Source: Pempheris klunzingeri
Taxonomy: Eukaryota > Chordata > Actinopteri > Acropomatiformes > Pempheridae
Reading direction: 5' to 3'
Length of the DNA: 64,000 bases
Assembly: GCF_042242105.1 (NCBI RefSeq)
Contig: NC_092016.1
Location: 6,061,501 to 6,125,500 of the forward strand
Below the pieces are notes generated by a model. It saw only the letters and a list, made by a program, of their open reading frames with translations, was not told the origin of the DNA and did not search any database. Position numbers and translations under genes: made by a program. Of the stretch, positions 1 to 11,509 are shown piece after piece. Numbering within the stretch: position 1 is the stretch's first letter; every line of letters begins with the position of its first letter.

Positions 1-384
1 GTAACAGCAAAACATTTAATGATTTAATTTTATTTATTGTTATTACTTAATTCATTTAATTAAGTTTCTTTTTATTTGTAAGGACGAAATATGTACTTGG
101 CTTCCAGTATGAGTTACTGATCATTTTAACTACCTTATAAAGATCCTAAAACTCAGCCCTCCCTGCCTGACCAGTCAGTTATGCTCTCATTGGGAGCACA
201 GCCCAACAAAATGCTTAGTTTCAGTCTAAGATTAAAAAATTTGTCACCATATTTCTACCGTTTACCTCACAGAACTCCCGATGAACACAAAAAGTTGTCA
301 CCATGATAACCGTACCGTCTGGCCGTACACCTCTGTGTGGTGCTTTGCTGTCGTAACAGAGTTTTTCGTTTCTGTTTCACTTAC

Positions 385-3235
385 TTGCTGTAATGCATGA
401 CAGAGCCGTAGTCGTAGGTGGTTCCTTGGTTCAGAGTATTGACTGTGTCAAAGTTATGCTCCATTCCTAAAGATATGAAGAAAGAAAACAGAATCGTTAT
501 GACATCCATCTTCATTATTTACGTATTAAGTGGCACCTCTGGCTCAGATACTGCCCATCTACACTTGTGGTCACGTTTATTGTTGTTAAAGGAATAGTTT
601 GACATTTTGAGATTCATGCTTACTTTTACAGAAGTTTGTGTGCCAACTTATTTCTTGGCTAGGAGCAGTGACAGCCTTCAAACTGTTCTTTGAAGTGAGA
701 TATAAAGTATAAGTTAGTGAGCTTTAGAGGGGTTGGTAGGTGGACTTTGTTACCTTCGCACAAGCCTAGGCTAGCTGTTTCCCCTTGTTTACAGTCTTTG
801 TGCTAAGCTACGCTAACAGACTGATGGCTTTAGTTTCACATTTAAAGGACGGATATGAGAGAGGTATCAATCTCTCAACTGACTCAGCAAGAAACAAATT
901 TCCCCTAAAATGTAGAACTACTCCTTTAATGAGCTATTGTGCACACTTGTATCTCTTGAAGGTGACGTCATCCTACAACGTCAAAACATGGACAGGAAAT
1001 AGTAGCTGCAAACGGACGAACCCGGGGTGACGTTCTCCAGCAGGACTCGGATGTACTGGTCGCGGTCAGAGCGTTTCTGCTCATGGTGGAAGCCCAGAGC
1101 GTGGAGCACCTCATGCTGGACAGTGTCGTGGTAAACACAGCCTGAACGCTGCAGGGACAAATCCTGCCCGTTGCCACGACGACCAATGTAGGAATAGCAC
1201 CTGTAACAGTTCAGGACAGATCTCAGGCTAGTCATCGACAGCAGGCTCATCGGGTTACTTCTTTATTTTGTGTATTAGAAAACAGGAAAACACCTAAAGA
1301 GGAGTTTTTTCAAAAAACACAACCCACCCATTAAGGGACTGGATGTTCAGGTAGTCTCTCTGGTCGCTGCGTCTCACAAAGCGCAAACAAGAGACATCGT
1401 GGAAGGATTGTAGGCCACGCTCAATGATTGACACCTCACGAGAGGCTGAAAAAATGAAAAACCACTGATGCTACCGATCATAATAAGTGTATAATATCTC
1501 TTTTATATGGAACATTTGACAAAAGCATTAAATCTTTTGTGCCACGAGTAAGCCTTAACGTCAAATTTAAAGATTTAATTGATTGACACTTTATTCTTTA
1601 ATCATATATCATATCATGAGCAAAGACTAGAATAACAGAATAACATAAATAATAATAATAAATGTTTGTATGTTTTTCTGATGTTGTTAATGATTTTTCA
1701 CACTGTTCAATTAGGCCTGTCATTTCACTTTTTCATTTATCTTTAAAAAAGCACAGACTGGACCTTTAAGAGCTAAGCCACAGTGTGAACCACTCACAGT
1801 ACACGCTGGAAATGACGTAGGCTATGTAGACCTTCCCGTTGCCAGACCTGGGCCACATGCAGCCATAAGACGTGCAGGGGTCAGCGTTTCTCTCAGCCTC
1901 CGAATCGTAAGCAACGTCGTCCTCCACGTACGGCTCATCAGGAGAACGAACTGCAGCATACGAGAGGATCAATACCAGGAACAATTACGCTGATTCATTC
2001 ATCTCCCATCAATAAAATGTGGTCCATGGTTTGTGCTGGTCACAGGAACTCTGAGGTCAGCTTAGTGTCTATTTACAAGGTGGGTGCAAAGTGCCAGATG
2101 TCTGCTGTTCATCTATTTACACCTGCTCAGGTCGTGGACTCTGAATGGTTTAGTTACAGGAGACAATGATCAGAGTCCTGTGAGGGACCAGCTGTCATAA
2201 TATATCAATTTATCTATAAACTCAACTGACTATATTTCAGTTTACTTCTACAGTTTTCAGTCATGGTTTGGTTAGGTTTAAGCACCAAAATTATTTGGAT
2301 AGTTTAGGTTAAAATAGCCACATTAGCTATTCACACCTCAGTACAAATAGTATTATTGGCTACTGATGATGAATAATAATATATAACATCCACAACAGTA
2401 TTTTTTCAGACTCAATAAAACTTTTAAACTAACTCATATTAGATGAATACGTAACTAAAGGATTCAGTAACTCAGTATCCAGAATTAAAGCTTCATGCTG
2501 AAAAAAAATAATGAAAATTTGGTCGAACATAACAAACATACCTGAATTATTGAAGTCACTGAACATTAAATATTAAATAGAATTAATATATAATATATAT
2601 ATAAATATATAAATATTAATTAAATATCAGATATTCAATATCTGCATATTAAACATTGTAAACAGTAATTTTTTTCCTGGTATTTTGGAATTTAAAGAGG
2701 GGGAACTAAAAGTTGAGCTAAACTTAGTAATAAAAATCCTTACCAACGTCCCTGTTGGCTCTTTCGATCCGCTCTGAAGCAGTCAAAGCCTTGACGACCT
2801 GCAGGAAGTTGATTGATTGAAGTTTTAGCTTATTAAATGGTTACTGAGCTAAATGATACTTTAAAATGACATAAGTGTGTTTAAGCACTGATACAATATG
2901 GTGCATTTCATTATTAGACAATAACACCCAGGATATTCAATGTAGATCAAAAAACAGAAGACTTACAGAATCAGATTTGCAGAGATCAAGAAAAAAGGGA
3001 GAAATAAACACAAATTTAGAAGCTAAGCAAATTAATTCAAGTTCTGTACTTCAGTACAATTTTAAGGTATTAGTACTTTTCAGTTTTGTGCTTTCTGCAC
3101 TTTTACATTTGACACTTTTACATCAATAAAAACACTTTCATATACTAATACATTTGGAGCAAAACTCACCTCCTCCTCAGCCCAAGCTGAGAAAGCCACC
3201 AGGACCACAAGGCCCAGAATGCACTTCACCTTCAT
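385..3235 (-). CDS. Six-cysteine astacin metalloprotease, copy 1 (last exon off the left edge)
   Basis: Secreted zinc endopeptidase of the astacin family, in the fish hatching-enzyme/nephrosin group. Exons in transcript order: 3235-3170, 2798-2744, 1950-1798, 1445-1328, 1200-1022, 466-385. All junctions keep frame. A signal peptide (MKVKCILGLVVLVAFSAWA) is followed by a short propeptide. The mature enzyme begins near NADPC and has the two extra N-terminal cysteines typical of the c6AST group. Zinc site HEVLHALGFHHE has H160, E161, H164 and H170; the Met-turn is SVMHY. The start is ATG 3235, because an in-frame ATG farther upstream lies inside a likely 5'-UTR intron (donor near 3405, acceptor near 3250). 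The exon-5 donor (GTTCGT) is weak. The last exon, about 42 codons in the neighbour, is not found in 1-384 and probably lies outside the window. Substrate (egg envelope or other) cannot be told from sequence. Confidence 0.86.
590..920. repeat. Dispersed teleost repeat in intron 5 of astacin copy 1
   Basis: Contains phrases found in a common fish interspersed repeat: 'ggaatagtttgacattttg' near 591 and 'ctagctgtttccccttgttt' near 771. These are followed by 'cagtctttgtgctaagct'. A shorter related stretch occurs at about 33835-33960. No coding capacity is visible. Assignment is from remembered consensus, so class is uncertain. Confidence 0.55.
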
Positions 3236-3450
3236 GTCAACAAATAACCTACAGCAAGACACAAAACAATCAACAGAACAGAAAACAACTAACCAACGAC
3301 TTCATTTTCCTTTAATTACATGTGATTTATGTCACCTTGGTTTGTCAAAAAAAGAAAACAGCATTTAGAGCAGCGATGATGAGAATGTGTAAATGATACT
3401 TACTGCCGTCCCTGAGGGGGAGAAACACAGTGAGCGAGTGCTGCAACATC

Positions 3451-3460
3451 ACATTATAAA
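3451..3460 (-). promoter_or_regulatory. TATA-like element of astacin copy 1
   Basis: Read on the minus strand this is TTTATAATGT. It lies about 30-40 bases upstream of a likely short non-coding first exon (about 3425-3406, donor GTAAGT). That exon would join an acceptor near 3250, just before the coding start. Position fits a core promoter; no experimental start is known. Confidence 0.45.
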
Positions 3461-3479
3461 GCACCGATTGCACCGGAAC

Positions 3480-5080
3480 ACTGTCCATTTAAGGATAATT
3501 ATGTCAATGAGGGAAGAAATGCTGTGGAAACAGAATTTAGCGCCTGATAAGAATATTTCACCTTGATGCCACATTGCATATTCCCACAATAAGAGGCTTT
3601 TAAAACTTGTTTGATTTGGACCAGACACTCAACACAGAGCATCTTTCACACTTGACCAGTAAAAGTAGTAGAATATAATCATAAAACTCTATAATACACA
3701 ATTTACACACTCTTTACAAGATCAGACGTATTTTTTTAAATCTAGTTTGCAGATTTTATTGATGTGAACGCTACTTGACCATTGAGTGGATTCACTGGTC
3801 ACATACATTTCCTGCTAATCTAAATTTAAAAGGCTAACTAATGAACTTGTCTACATATTTCATCTGTTGCTCCCCTATGTTTATCTGTGTTTATCTGTGA
3901 TGTTTCTATTAAGGAAACTAACACATGAATACATTTACTGGCAGGTTATAACTGCAGGTTAACAATACAGTTTTATACATATCATGAGTTCTGGTTATTA
4001 AAAATTTGGTGCAGATACTGAGGAAGCTGAGGGACGAAGACACATAACAGTTACAGTCCAGTGAAATATCAGAGGCTGTTTACAGTCCTGACAGAGATCA
4101 GATCACTCCTGTCGGCTCAGATGTCCGTCCAGGGTCATATTCAGACTTGTCAGGCACGCCAGTGCTGACTAGCTTGGAAATCAATCATGGCCACATCTGA
4201 GTTATAATCGCCTTTTTTAATGCTGAAGAGTGTTCCTGGCTGAAGAAGTCGACAAGTCGACAAGCAGCAAACATTTACCCAGCTGAGACAGCAAATCCCT
4301 ATTATTATGACTGCGTCTCCTCAGTAAAACACAGAATCAGCCCCTAAATCTTCACATAAAATGAATGTTAATTTGAAGAACAACATGTTCCTGTTATATT
4401 TAACTAAACAAAAGCTGCTTTCATTGTTTTTGGCAGTAATTTAAGATAACCGCCGCTTCACCACGCTGACTCTTTGCTACAGTGCTGGAAGTATAAAGAT
4501 TGCAAATTTGATGAAAGAAGTTTCTTCACACTTAGATCTACGCAGTAAATCACTTTAATAGCTAAGCATTCGGTCAGTCAGTCCTTCATCAGAGCAGACA
4601 TGAAACAACAATGGACAGGCAGGTAGAAATAACCGATCCCATTGCAATCATTGGCAACATGTAGAACACCTGTGTGTATCCTGATGGTGGAGGCTACACC
4701 TCTTGGGAATTGTAGTTTGAGTACTAGATTTGGTACTGTAGCATACAAATGGGGGCTATATCTGTTTTTGGCAGCAAAAAGACATTATGCTAGTGCAGAC
4801 AAATGCCTTACACTTCACAACAACAGACAGAAAGCTGCAGTTGCTGCTCGATGGGGACAGTGAGACTGAACTGTAACACTGAATGTTCCCTAAAATGTAA
4901 ACAATGAGCTTCAAGGCGCCGATCGGTGATGCAGCATTGGGTGATCGTTCACATTACACACAATCATCTGATTTTCTGTGTAAAACTTCTTCCTTTTTCA
5001 TCACACACATACTTCAGTGGTGAACTCTGGAACCAGGAGCAAGCAAAGATAACAAACAAGGGTCCACTGAGGGTGTTTGA
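3480..5080. other. Spacer between the two astacin genes
   Basis: About 1.6 kb between the promoter of copy 1 and the likely poly(A) site of copy 2. I see no convincing exon on either strand. The composition is ordinary AT-rich fish intergenic DNA, and the one short open frame near 4642-4863 has no recognisable domain. Confidence 0.5.
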
Positions 5081-5083
5081 AGG

Positions 5084-5089
5084 TTTATT
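5084..5089 (-). terminator. Poly(A) signal of astacin copy 2
   Basis: AATAAA on the minus strand. It lies in a probable separate 3'-UTR exon: a pyrimidine-rich acceptor ends in CCAACAG near 5163, and the exon carrying the stop codon has a donor after 5446. The stop codon is only about 22 bases before that junction, so nonsense-mediated decay is not expected. Confidence 0.5.
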
Positions 5090-5467
5090 GTCAGTTTAAT
5101 GTCTCAGGAGTGAGAACGTTCCATGTTTGAATTGGCCCCATGCAGTCACAACACCTGTTGGAAAATAAAAACATGTTAAAGGCTAAAAAAAACACCTGAA
5201 CATTTTCTTATGGGTCTTTATACAAGGAAAACTAATATATCCAGACCTAATGTGTGTTTTCTTACTGTTTTTATCATTTATTCAATTAGAAGAATGTACC
5301 AGATCATTTCCAAGAAAGGAAAATAACAGCTCCGTTAGAGGAGTTTTGTAAATAAAGTGACTTCACATTCACTGAGAAAACTTGCGCTGTAATAGCCAAG
5401 TTTTTATACAATGAGAGCTTGTCGATAGAGTTTGAATAGTGTTACCTGTAACTTTGCACTTTGCTGT

Positions 5468-7093
5468 TTAACATTTGTACAGCCTGTTCAGTCTGATGAT
5501 GTCATTACTGCTCATCTGGGTGGCCGTGCCGAATTCAACATTGGCGTTGGGGATGGGCTCCATGGTGGGCTTATTGTTCCCGGAGAAGGCATACCTGGGA
5601 TTAGAAGTACAGAGTACAGACAGACGTTGAACTATTTTTGGTTTGTATAGAAATGTAGGAATTATTGGTATTCAAATGTTTAAAGGCTTCACTCAAGTTA
5701 CAAAAACAAAGAAATAAAGCAGCGCAACATTTATCTTAAGTTTCTTGCTCATTTGTTGAGTGTGAATATTAATAATGAAGTCAGAGTTTTGTTATCATGT
5801 GTGTGAGTGAGAAAAATTAGGGACTTCACGAAGATTATATTTGCTCTTTTTTCTTTTTTCATCCCTTCACTTTTGACATTTACTTTTTTTTTTTTTAAAG
5901 AAAAGGTAAAGAGTTACCTTCCCAAAATGGCCTTTGTGTTGATTACTGACTGTGTGCTGTTTGGAAACTGTCTGGAAGAAAGGTCTCCAGCATCATGTGA
6001 CTGATCTGACATCAGATCAGACATCTGATCTCATCCAGCAACATCTGATCTGATTCATCCACATTTCATTTTACTAAGTGATATCTGAGCGGAAAACATG
6101 GACAGAAAACCTTGTAATGCTCAAATCCATCAGCAGCGACAGAACCGTTTATTCTGCAGTTTTTTTTCATTATTCAGAAGAAGGAGGGTTACGAAAGGAC
6201 GAGGGGGTGTTCAAAGAAAACGCTGACAACTTTCAGGAGGGTGTAACATTCAGTCCCCGTCACCAACCTGATTGTTCCTGCAGTCCATTAGTAAAAAATG
6301 AGGTTACACATTATATAAACAATTGGTGAATCAGTGCATGTTTGTCTGAATAAAGAGACGTCAGATGAACGTCCTCGTCAACCTGTGGTACTGCATGACA
6401 GAGTTGTAGTCGTAGGGGGTGTCCAGGTTCAGAGTGTTGATCTTGTCAAAGGCGTATTCCCAACCTGAGAGGGAAAAAATCACAACAAGGGTCAGAAACA
6501 CAAGCACAAACCATCAGCGTTTCAGTCTTGAAATAATCAAGAACAGAAAAAGGTTAAAGGACTAAATATTTCACAAAGTTATATATAGGAATCATGACAG
6601 ATATTATTTGAAATAAATCAAATATCAGCCAACCCACTGTAAAAAATGACTTATTATATGATCAAGATTTGGGATATTTGATAACTGAGGTGAAATGTAT
6701 ATCACATCTGTATCAGTGTAAACATACAAACTTCATTAAACTTAATTAACTGAAAACAGAAAAGAACAGAACAGAAAATGACATACTAATTAGAAATAAT
6801 CAATTTATCATTTATTTTAGTTATATTTCAAGCTAAAATGCTAAATATTTGTTGCTTCCAGCTTGTTAGATGTTAGATGTCAGGAGTTAATGCTTTTCTT
6901 TGTCACATATGGTAATAAACTGAATATCTTTGGCTTTCTGACTGTCAATCACTTTCAACAAGCAGCTTAAATTCATCACCTCTAGCTGACATTTCACAGC
7001 CAAAACCAGTATTCAGTGAATCCGAGCAAATAATCAGCAGATGAATTAATAACTGAACAAACATTTGTTGCAGCCACAGATTCATGTAACATT

Positions 7094-7162
<69 letters not shown>

Positions 7163-7893
7163 AGGCCAGAGTACGGACCGGACTGGATGTTCTCCCACAG
7201 GATCCGGATGTGCCGGTCCCTGTCGGAGCGGCACTGCTCGTGGTTGAAGCCGAGGGCGTGGAGCAGCTCGTGCTGGACGGTGCTGTGGTAGATGCAGCCC
7301 TGACGGTCCAGAGACAACGTCTGGGAATAACCACGGCGGCCGACGTAGGAGTAACAGCTGCGTTCATACAGTTAGATAAGAAATGTTAAAGAGGAATAGT
7401 GGACTGCTGAGTGACTTCTAAGATTTAAGGGACTGTAAGACTCAGCTTCATTTGCAACCTTTTGGTTTGGAACAGTTAAAGTTTCCCTCTTGGCTTCATT
7501 TTAGGCAACAAGAATGTAAGTAGGGCTCATGATATTCATCTGATGAGTGAAAATAAAATGAAGGATAGACAGATATAAACTACCTTTCTGTCTGTATGGA
7601 ACGTGTGATACGCATAAATAAAATGATGTGAAAATATTTGAAGTGGGAGCTGTGCTTACTGTGCTCTTCTGAGGATGACAATAACTGCATTTGTGATGTA
7701 CAGCATAATGTGTGACAAAATTAATTTTGTCTTTTTCAACAGATTTTGTTTCATTTTCAGGCCCAAAATGCAACTAAAGACTAATAAAAACCTACAGAGG
7801 TTTAAAAAAGATCTTAACACACACAAATAACACACAGAACGACTAGGATATTTCTACATTCACATAACATTTGAGTTAACAAGCTGCAGGTAG

Positions 7894-7931
<38 letters not shown>

Positions 7932-10391
7932 GTGTTACCCATTGTCGGACTGGATGCTCAGGTAGTCTCTCTGGTTGGTGCGCTGGACGAAGCGAATGCA
8001 GGAGACGTCGTGGAAGGCCAGCAGGCCACGCTCGATGATGGAGCGCTCACGAGAAGCTGAGGAGACACACAGGTAAGAGAACAGGAACAATGTCACCTGA
8101 CTTCCTTTTTCCTCTAATCATAGTGGCCACAGCCAGCAGAGGTGACACACTAACACACTAACAATATATTAGACAGCATGAGAACAGCGTGTCCTACTAC
8201 TTCTGGTACATTTGCAGTATCCAACATGATTTTTTTGGCTATTCTGACCCACAGTCTTCATCACAGCAGAAGGTCTCATCGAACGTTTTGGGCTGAATCT
8301 CACAGGTAGGACAGGTCTCTATTCTCACTCAGATCGACTGGCCAATACAGACGTGTCTTCTTTTGGTTTGGCAAACAACAATTTTGGTTTTGCATGAATA
8401 CATTTTTAATCAAAAATGTATTTTGCTTGCCATAAAGCATTTTTTGATCAATAGATGTCGATAGTTTTGCTCTCGGATCTCTCTCTCATAGGCCCAGACA
8501 GATGACTGGACATGAATGTTTCTAAGATAACAATGGGCCAGAAAGGTACTAAGACCTCTCAAATATTTGGGAAAATAAAAACTACTTGTCAGTCAGTTAC
8601 TCACAGAAATGTGGGGCGATGATATAGGGCACGTAGACCTTTCCATCGCTGGACTTGCCCCACATGCAGCTGTAGGAGGTGCACGGATCAGCGTTCCTCT
8701 CATTTTCATTGTCATAGGCGATGTCGTCTATGACCAAGGGCTCTTTGTCCGTGTGCACTGTAGGAGGAGGACATGAAAGCTTCAATCTGTCATTTGTTTT
8801 GACTCTTAAAAGTAAAAAAAAAAAATGCATTCATGTATCACATAAGCTAATGGATTGATGCAGACAAAGTGATCTCTATGATTTTACTCTCACAGTCTGA
8901 CTCTTTGACAGGCTGAACATATTTTACAGGTGGTGCTGCAGGATTCATCAGCCTGGGAGCATGAACGTACTCCTCAAATTACATGGAAATCTGCCCATTG
9001 AATTGTGACATATTGTTAGTGTTGAAGGTGACATTTTGGCCTGAAGGTGGTGCTGGAAGGAAGTAAAGGAGTAATAAGGGTCCGGCTTTTTCCTGGAGCG
9101 CAAACATCCACAGCGATTCTGATTCTGTATTAGATTCACTAGAACACTAATTCATGAGGATTTGGTGCTTTTCCTTTTTATTCCGTTTATATTTACATTT
9201 AAATTTAATTCATTTTCACATGATGACATTTTTCACTATGTTTCTTATTTTTTTATGCATAATAGTAGTAGTAGTGGAGTCAAATGTACAATATTTCATA
9301 TTGTATTGGAGTAAATGTACTACGTCCAGTAAAATGGAAAAACTTGTGCAGCATGATGTTGTTCTATTTAAATCATTTTACCAAAAATTCAAAATTTCAT
9401 TGCTTTTCATGTTTTTAATTTCATGTGTCTGTGTTGCATGTTTAATTATGTAATATAATTGAGACCTTTACATTTTTTCAGAAACATTCATATTTTCTTT
9501 ACCCCTCTGTGTGGTTATAAATGATGTCAATAACATTTGCAATTTTATCTTTGCTATTTTATCTATTCTTTTTCAGGATGCCTCTGTAACATCTGCACAG
9601 CAGATGAAATCTATGGCAGTATTTACCAGTGTACACGCTTAAAATGAATAATAATAATAGATTTAGACAAGCAGGTTGTCTTACCAACATCTTTGTTCGC
9701 CCTCCACAGGAGCTCAGAGACAGACAGATCCTAGATCAGGGAAATGGCATCGCTCTTTAGTAGGGACTCTCCAGAAAAGTTAAACATATTTATGCAGAGT
9801 TGTGCATCGTGTTGTCTCTTCGGACAGTTTCCTTCATAACACAGACACACTTTCCTCCTGTATGCATGTGTAGCTGGAGCATGTACTGTGAATCACCACA
9901 ATATATCACATATATACTTTATCTACATATACATATATAATTAATCAATTATTTCAAAATGTCATGTATATTTTGACTGCTTTTATAATTTATTGTTAAA
10001 GTCTATTTTTTTTTATTTTAACCACTCTGGGTCTCCTTATGTGTAACGTCCTTGGCAGATATGAAATATGAATGTATCCTGGAGTCTGATATTGTTATGA
10101 ACACAACACCTTTCATTTCTATTTTTCTTAAATCTGCTAGAAATGTCTTTTATGCAACATTTTCCACACATTGTCCTCTACTCTAGTATGAATTATTTAG
10201 TGTTCTTGGCACACGATTAGGATTCAAAATGCCCCCCGAGATAAGATGCTGATTTTATCTTCGTTTTGAATTTTGTTACTGGTGAAATGTTAACCCAAAG
10301 CTGCAGATGTCCTCACCTTCTCTTCAGCCCAGGAGCAGTCAGAGACCACAAGGAGGATGAGCAGACTGAGCGCGCCCTTGAAGAAAGCCAT
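5468..10391 (-). CDS. Six-cysteine astacin metalloprotease, copy 2 (nephrosin/hatching-enzyme-like)
   Basis: Complete secreted zinc protease of 259 aa. Exons in order: 10391-10317, 9730-9685, 8757-8605, 8056-7939, 7357-7179, 6464-6383, 5594-5468; 780 coding bases, all phases consistent. The signal peptide MAFFKGALSLLILLVVSDCSWA is followed by a propeptide. The catalytic domain starts near NADPC, and its CTSYSC pair marks the c6AST group. The zinc motif HELLHALGFNHE has H160, E161, H164 and H170. The Met-turn reads SVMQY rather than the more common SVMHY, as I recall for nephrosin-type enzymes. The protein ends LNRLYKC, a usual astacin-domain end, with no extra C-terminal domains. It is a tandem relative of copy 1 with the same intron phases. 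Exon 5, which carries the zinc site, lies between complementary dinucleotide repeats. Exact orthology is not settled. Confidence 0.92.
7096..7161. repeat. (TG)33 microsatellite in intron 5 of astacin copy 2
   Basis: An uninterrupted TG run of 66 bases. In the gene's transcript it is (CA)n, beginning 18 bases after the exon-5 donor. CA-rich intronic tracts near donors are known hnRNP L binding sites. Confidence 0.97.
7897..7929. repeat. (AC)16 microsatellite in intron 4 of astacin copy 2
   Basis: An AC run of about 33 bases. In the transcript it is (UG)n starting about 10 bases after the exon-4 donor. It is complementary to the CA tract on the other side of exon 5. Confidence 0.96.
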
Positions 10392-10437
10392 GCTGCAGGT
10401 GTGCCGTGTTAACACCTGGAACCTGGTGCGGACGCAG

Positions 10438-10443
10438 TTTATA
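10438..10443 (-). promoter_or_regulatory. TATA box of astacin copy 2
   Basis: TATAAA on the minus strand (within GGCTATAAACTGC), 47 bases before the ATG at 10391. This implies a short 5' UTR directly continuous with the first coding exon, unlike copy 1, whose 5' UTR appears to be split by an intron. Confidence 0.65.
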
Positions 10444-10449
10444 GCCTTC

Positions 10450-11310
10450 AGAATATCACCTGAAAAAAGCCACCGCTTTGCCAAATGATAAGCTGCACGT
10501 GGCCTTGAGAACATGCTGCTGATTCCCACCTTAACTAACCTAAATAAAATCTGCCCGTGGTGGCAAAAATGTTTCTGGGAAAACTGCGTGCGACTGAAGG
10601 CACTAAAGACACCTGCTTAATGTTTCCGGATCCTGGACTGATCTATAATCAATATACTGGATTAATCAGTTTCTCTTTTATTATTGAGTTCAGCAAACTG
10701 TTGATGATCTATGGAAGCCCATTAAATTAGAAAAACACACCACACATTAATTAGTTCTCTTCATTTTCTAACATCATACTGTCTGCTCAGGGCTGTCTAT
10801 GGAAGCACCCATAAATCAATACAAACTGAAATTATTATACAAGAGGTTGTAATTTTGATGAACTGTTTTAGAAAATTTTACTTACTATTTAAGATTTTTG
10901 ACTCATTATCTCTTAAGTCTGATTTAATATATCCAAATTATGACGTATTGTCTCACAGCTTTGGTGTAGAAAGTAAAATATTTGACTTAGTATGTCAAAG
11001 AGAAAGAATCTTTTTTTTAAACATTATCTTTAACTTTTCATAATTATTTTTCTTTTCCTGGCACAAAATGGCCTGTTTACTAACCAGTAAACTTTAGTGA
11101 GGAGAGAAAGTTTAAATGTGGTGAAAATCAAATAAAAAAATGAAACATTATCTCCAGTTTAACATCTTGTGTTTTGTCTTGATTTTAATTGCATGTTTTC
11201 TTTCTATTGCACCAACTGAAAGCTTTTCCAATCATTTCCCTTTTACATATTCACTTTTCTAATTGCTAACCCTGCCTATCATAGACTGATAACACATTTG
11301 TTTAGAATGC
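10450..11310. other. Spacer between astacin and ADP-ribosyltransferase-like genes
   Basis: AT-rich DNA without a recognisable exon, transposon end or RNA gene on either strand. Confidence 0.5.
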
Positions 11311-11312
11311 TC

Positions 11313-11318
11313 TTTATT
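11313..11318 (-). terminator. Candidate poly(A) signal of ADP-ribosyltransferase-like copy 1
   Basis: AATAAA on the minus strand, about 190 bases past the stop codon at 11512-11510. It lies just outside the stretch shared with copy 2, so the two copies must end their transcripts with different sequence. Confidence 0.4.
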
Positions 11319-11509
11319 AACAGCATCGTCATCCTTGCATTCATCATGTATTTACCTGTTCATCTATATGCACAAATGAGACATCATTAAATCTGACAAC
11401 ATCATCAAGTATGTTGAACACCACTGATGTAGTTTAAGCTTCAAAGACAACACACCCTGTAGTTGGTACTGGTAGTCGGTACTCTTTGGGTTTTCCTGTG
11501 ACTTTAGTC

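Noticed and set aside
1-384. Last exon of astacin copy 1
   Set aside because: No stretch resembling the expected YAFS...LYKC exon in the required phase; it probably lies outside the window.
3236-3262. Upstream ATG (MSCCRLFVD) of astacin copy 1
   Set aside because: It lies in a probable 5'-UTR intron ending in TTGCTGTAG; the signal peptide starts cleanly at ATG 3235.
7065-7389. Plus-strand frames with long CVCVCV runs
   Set aside because: They are translations of the TG microsatellite and antisense shadow of the astacin exon.
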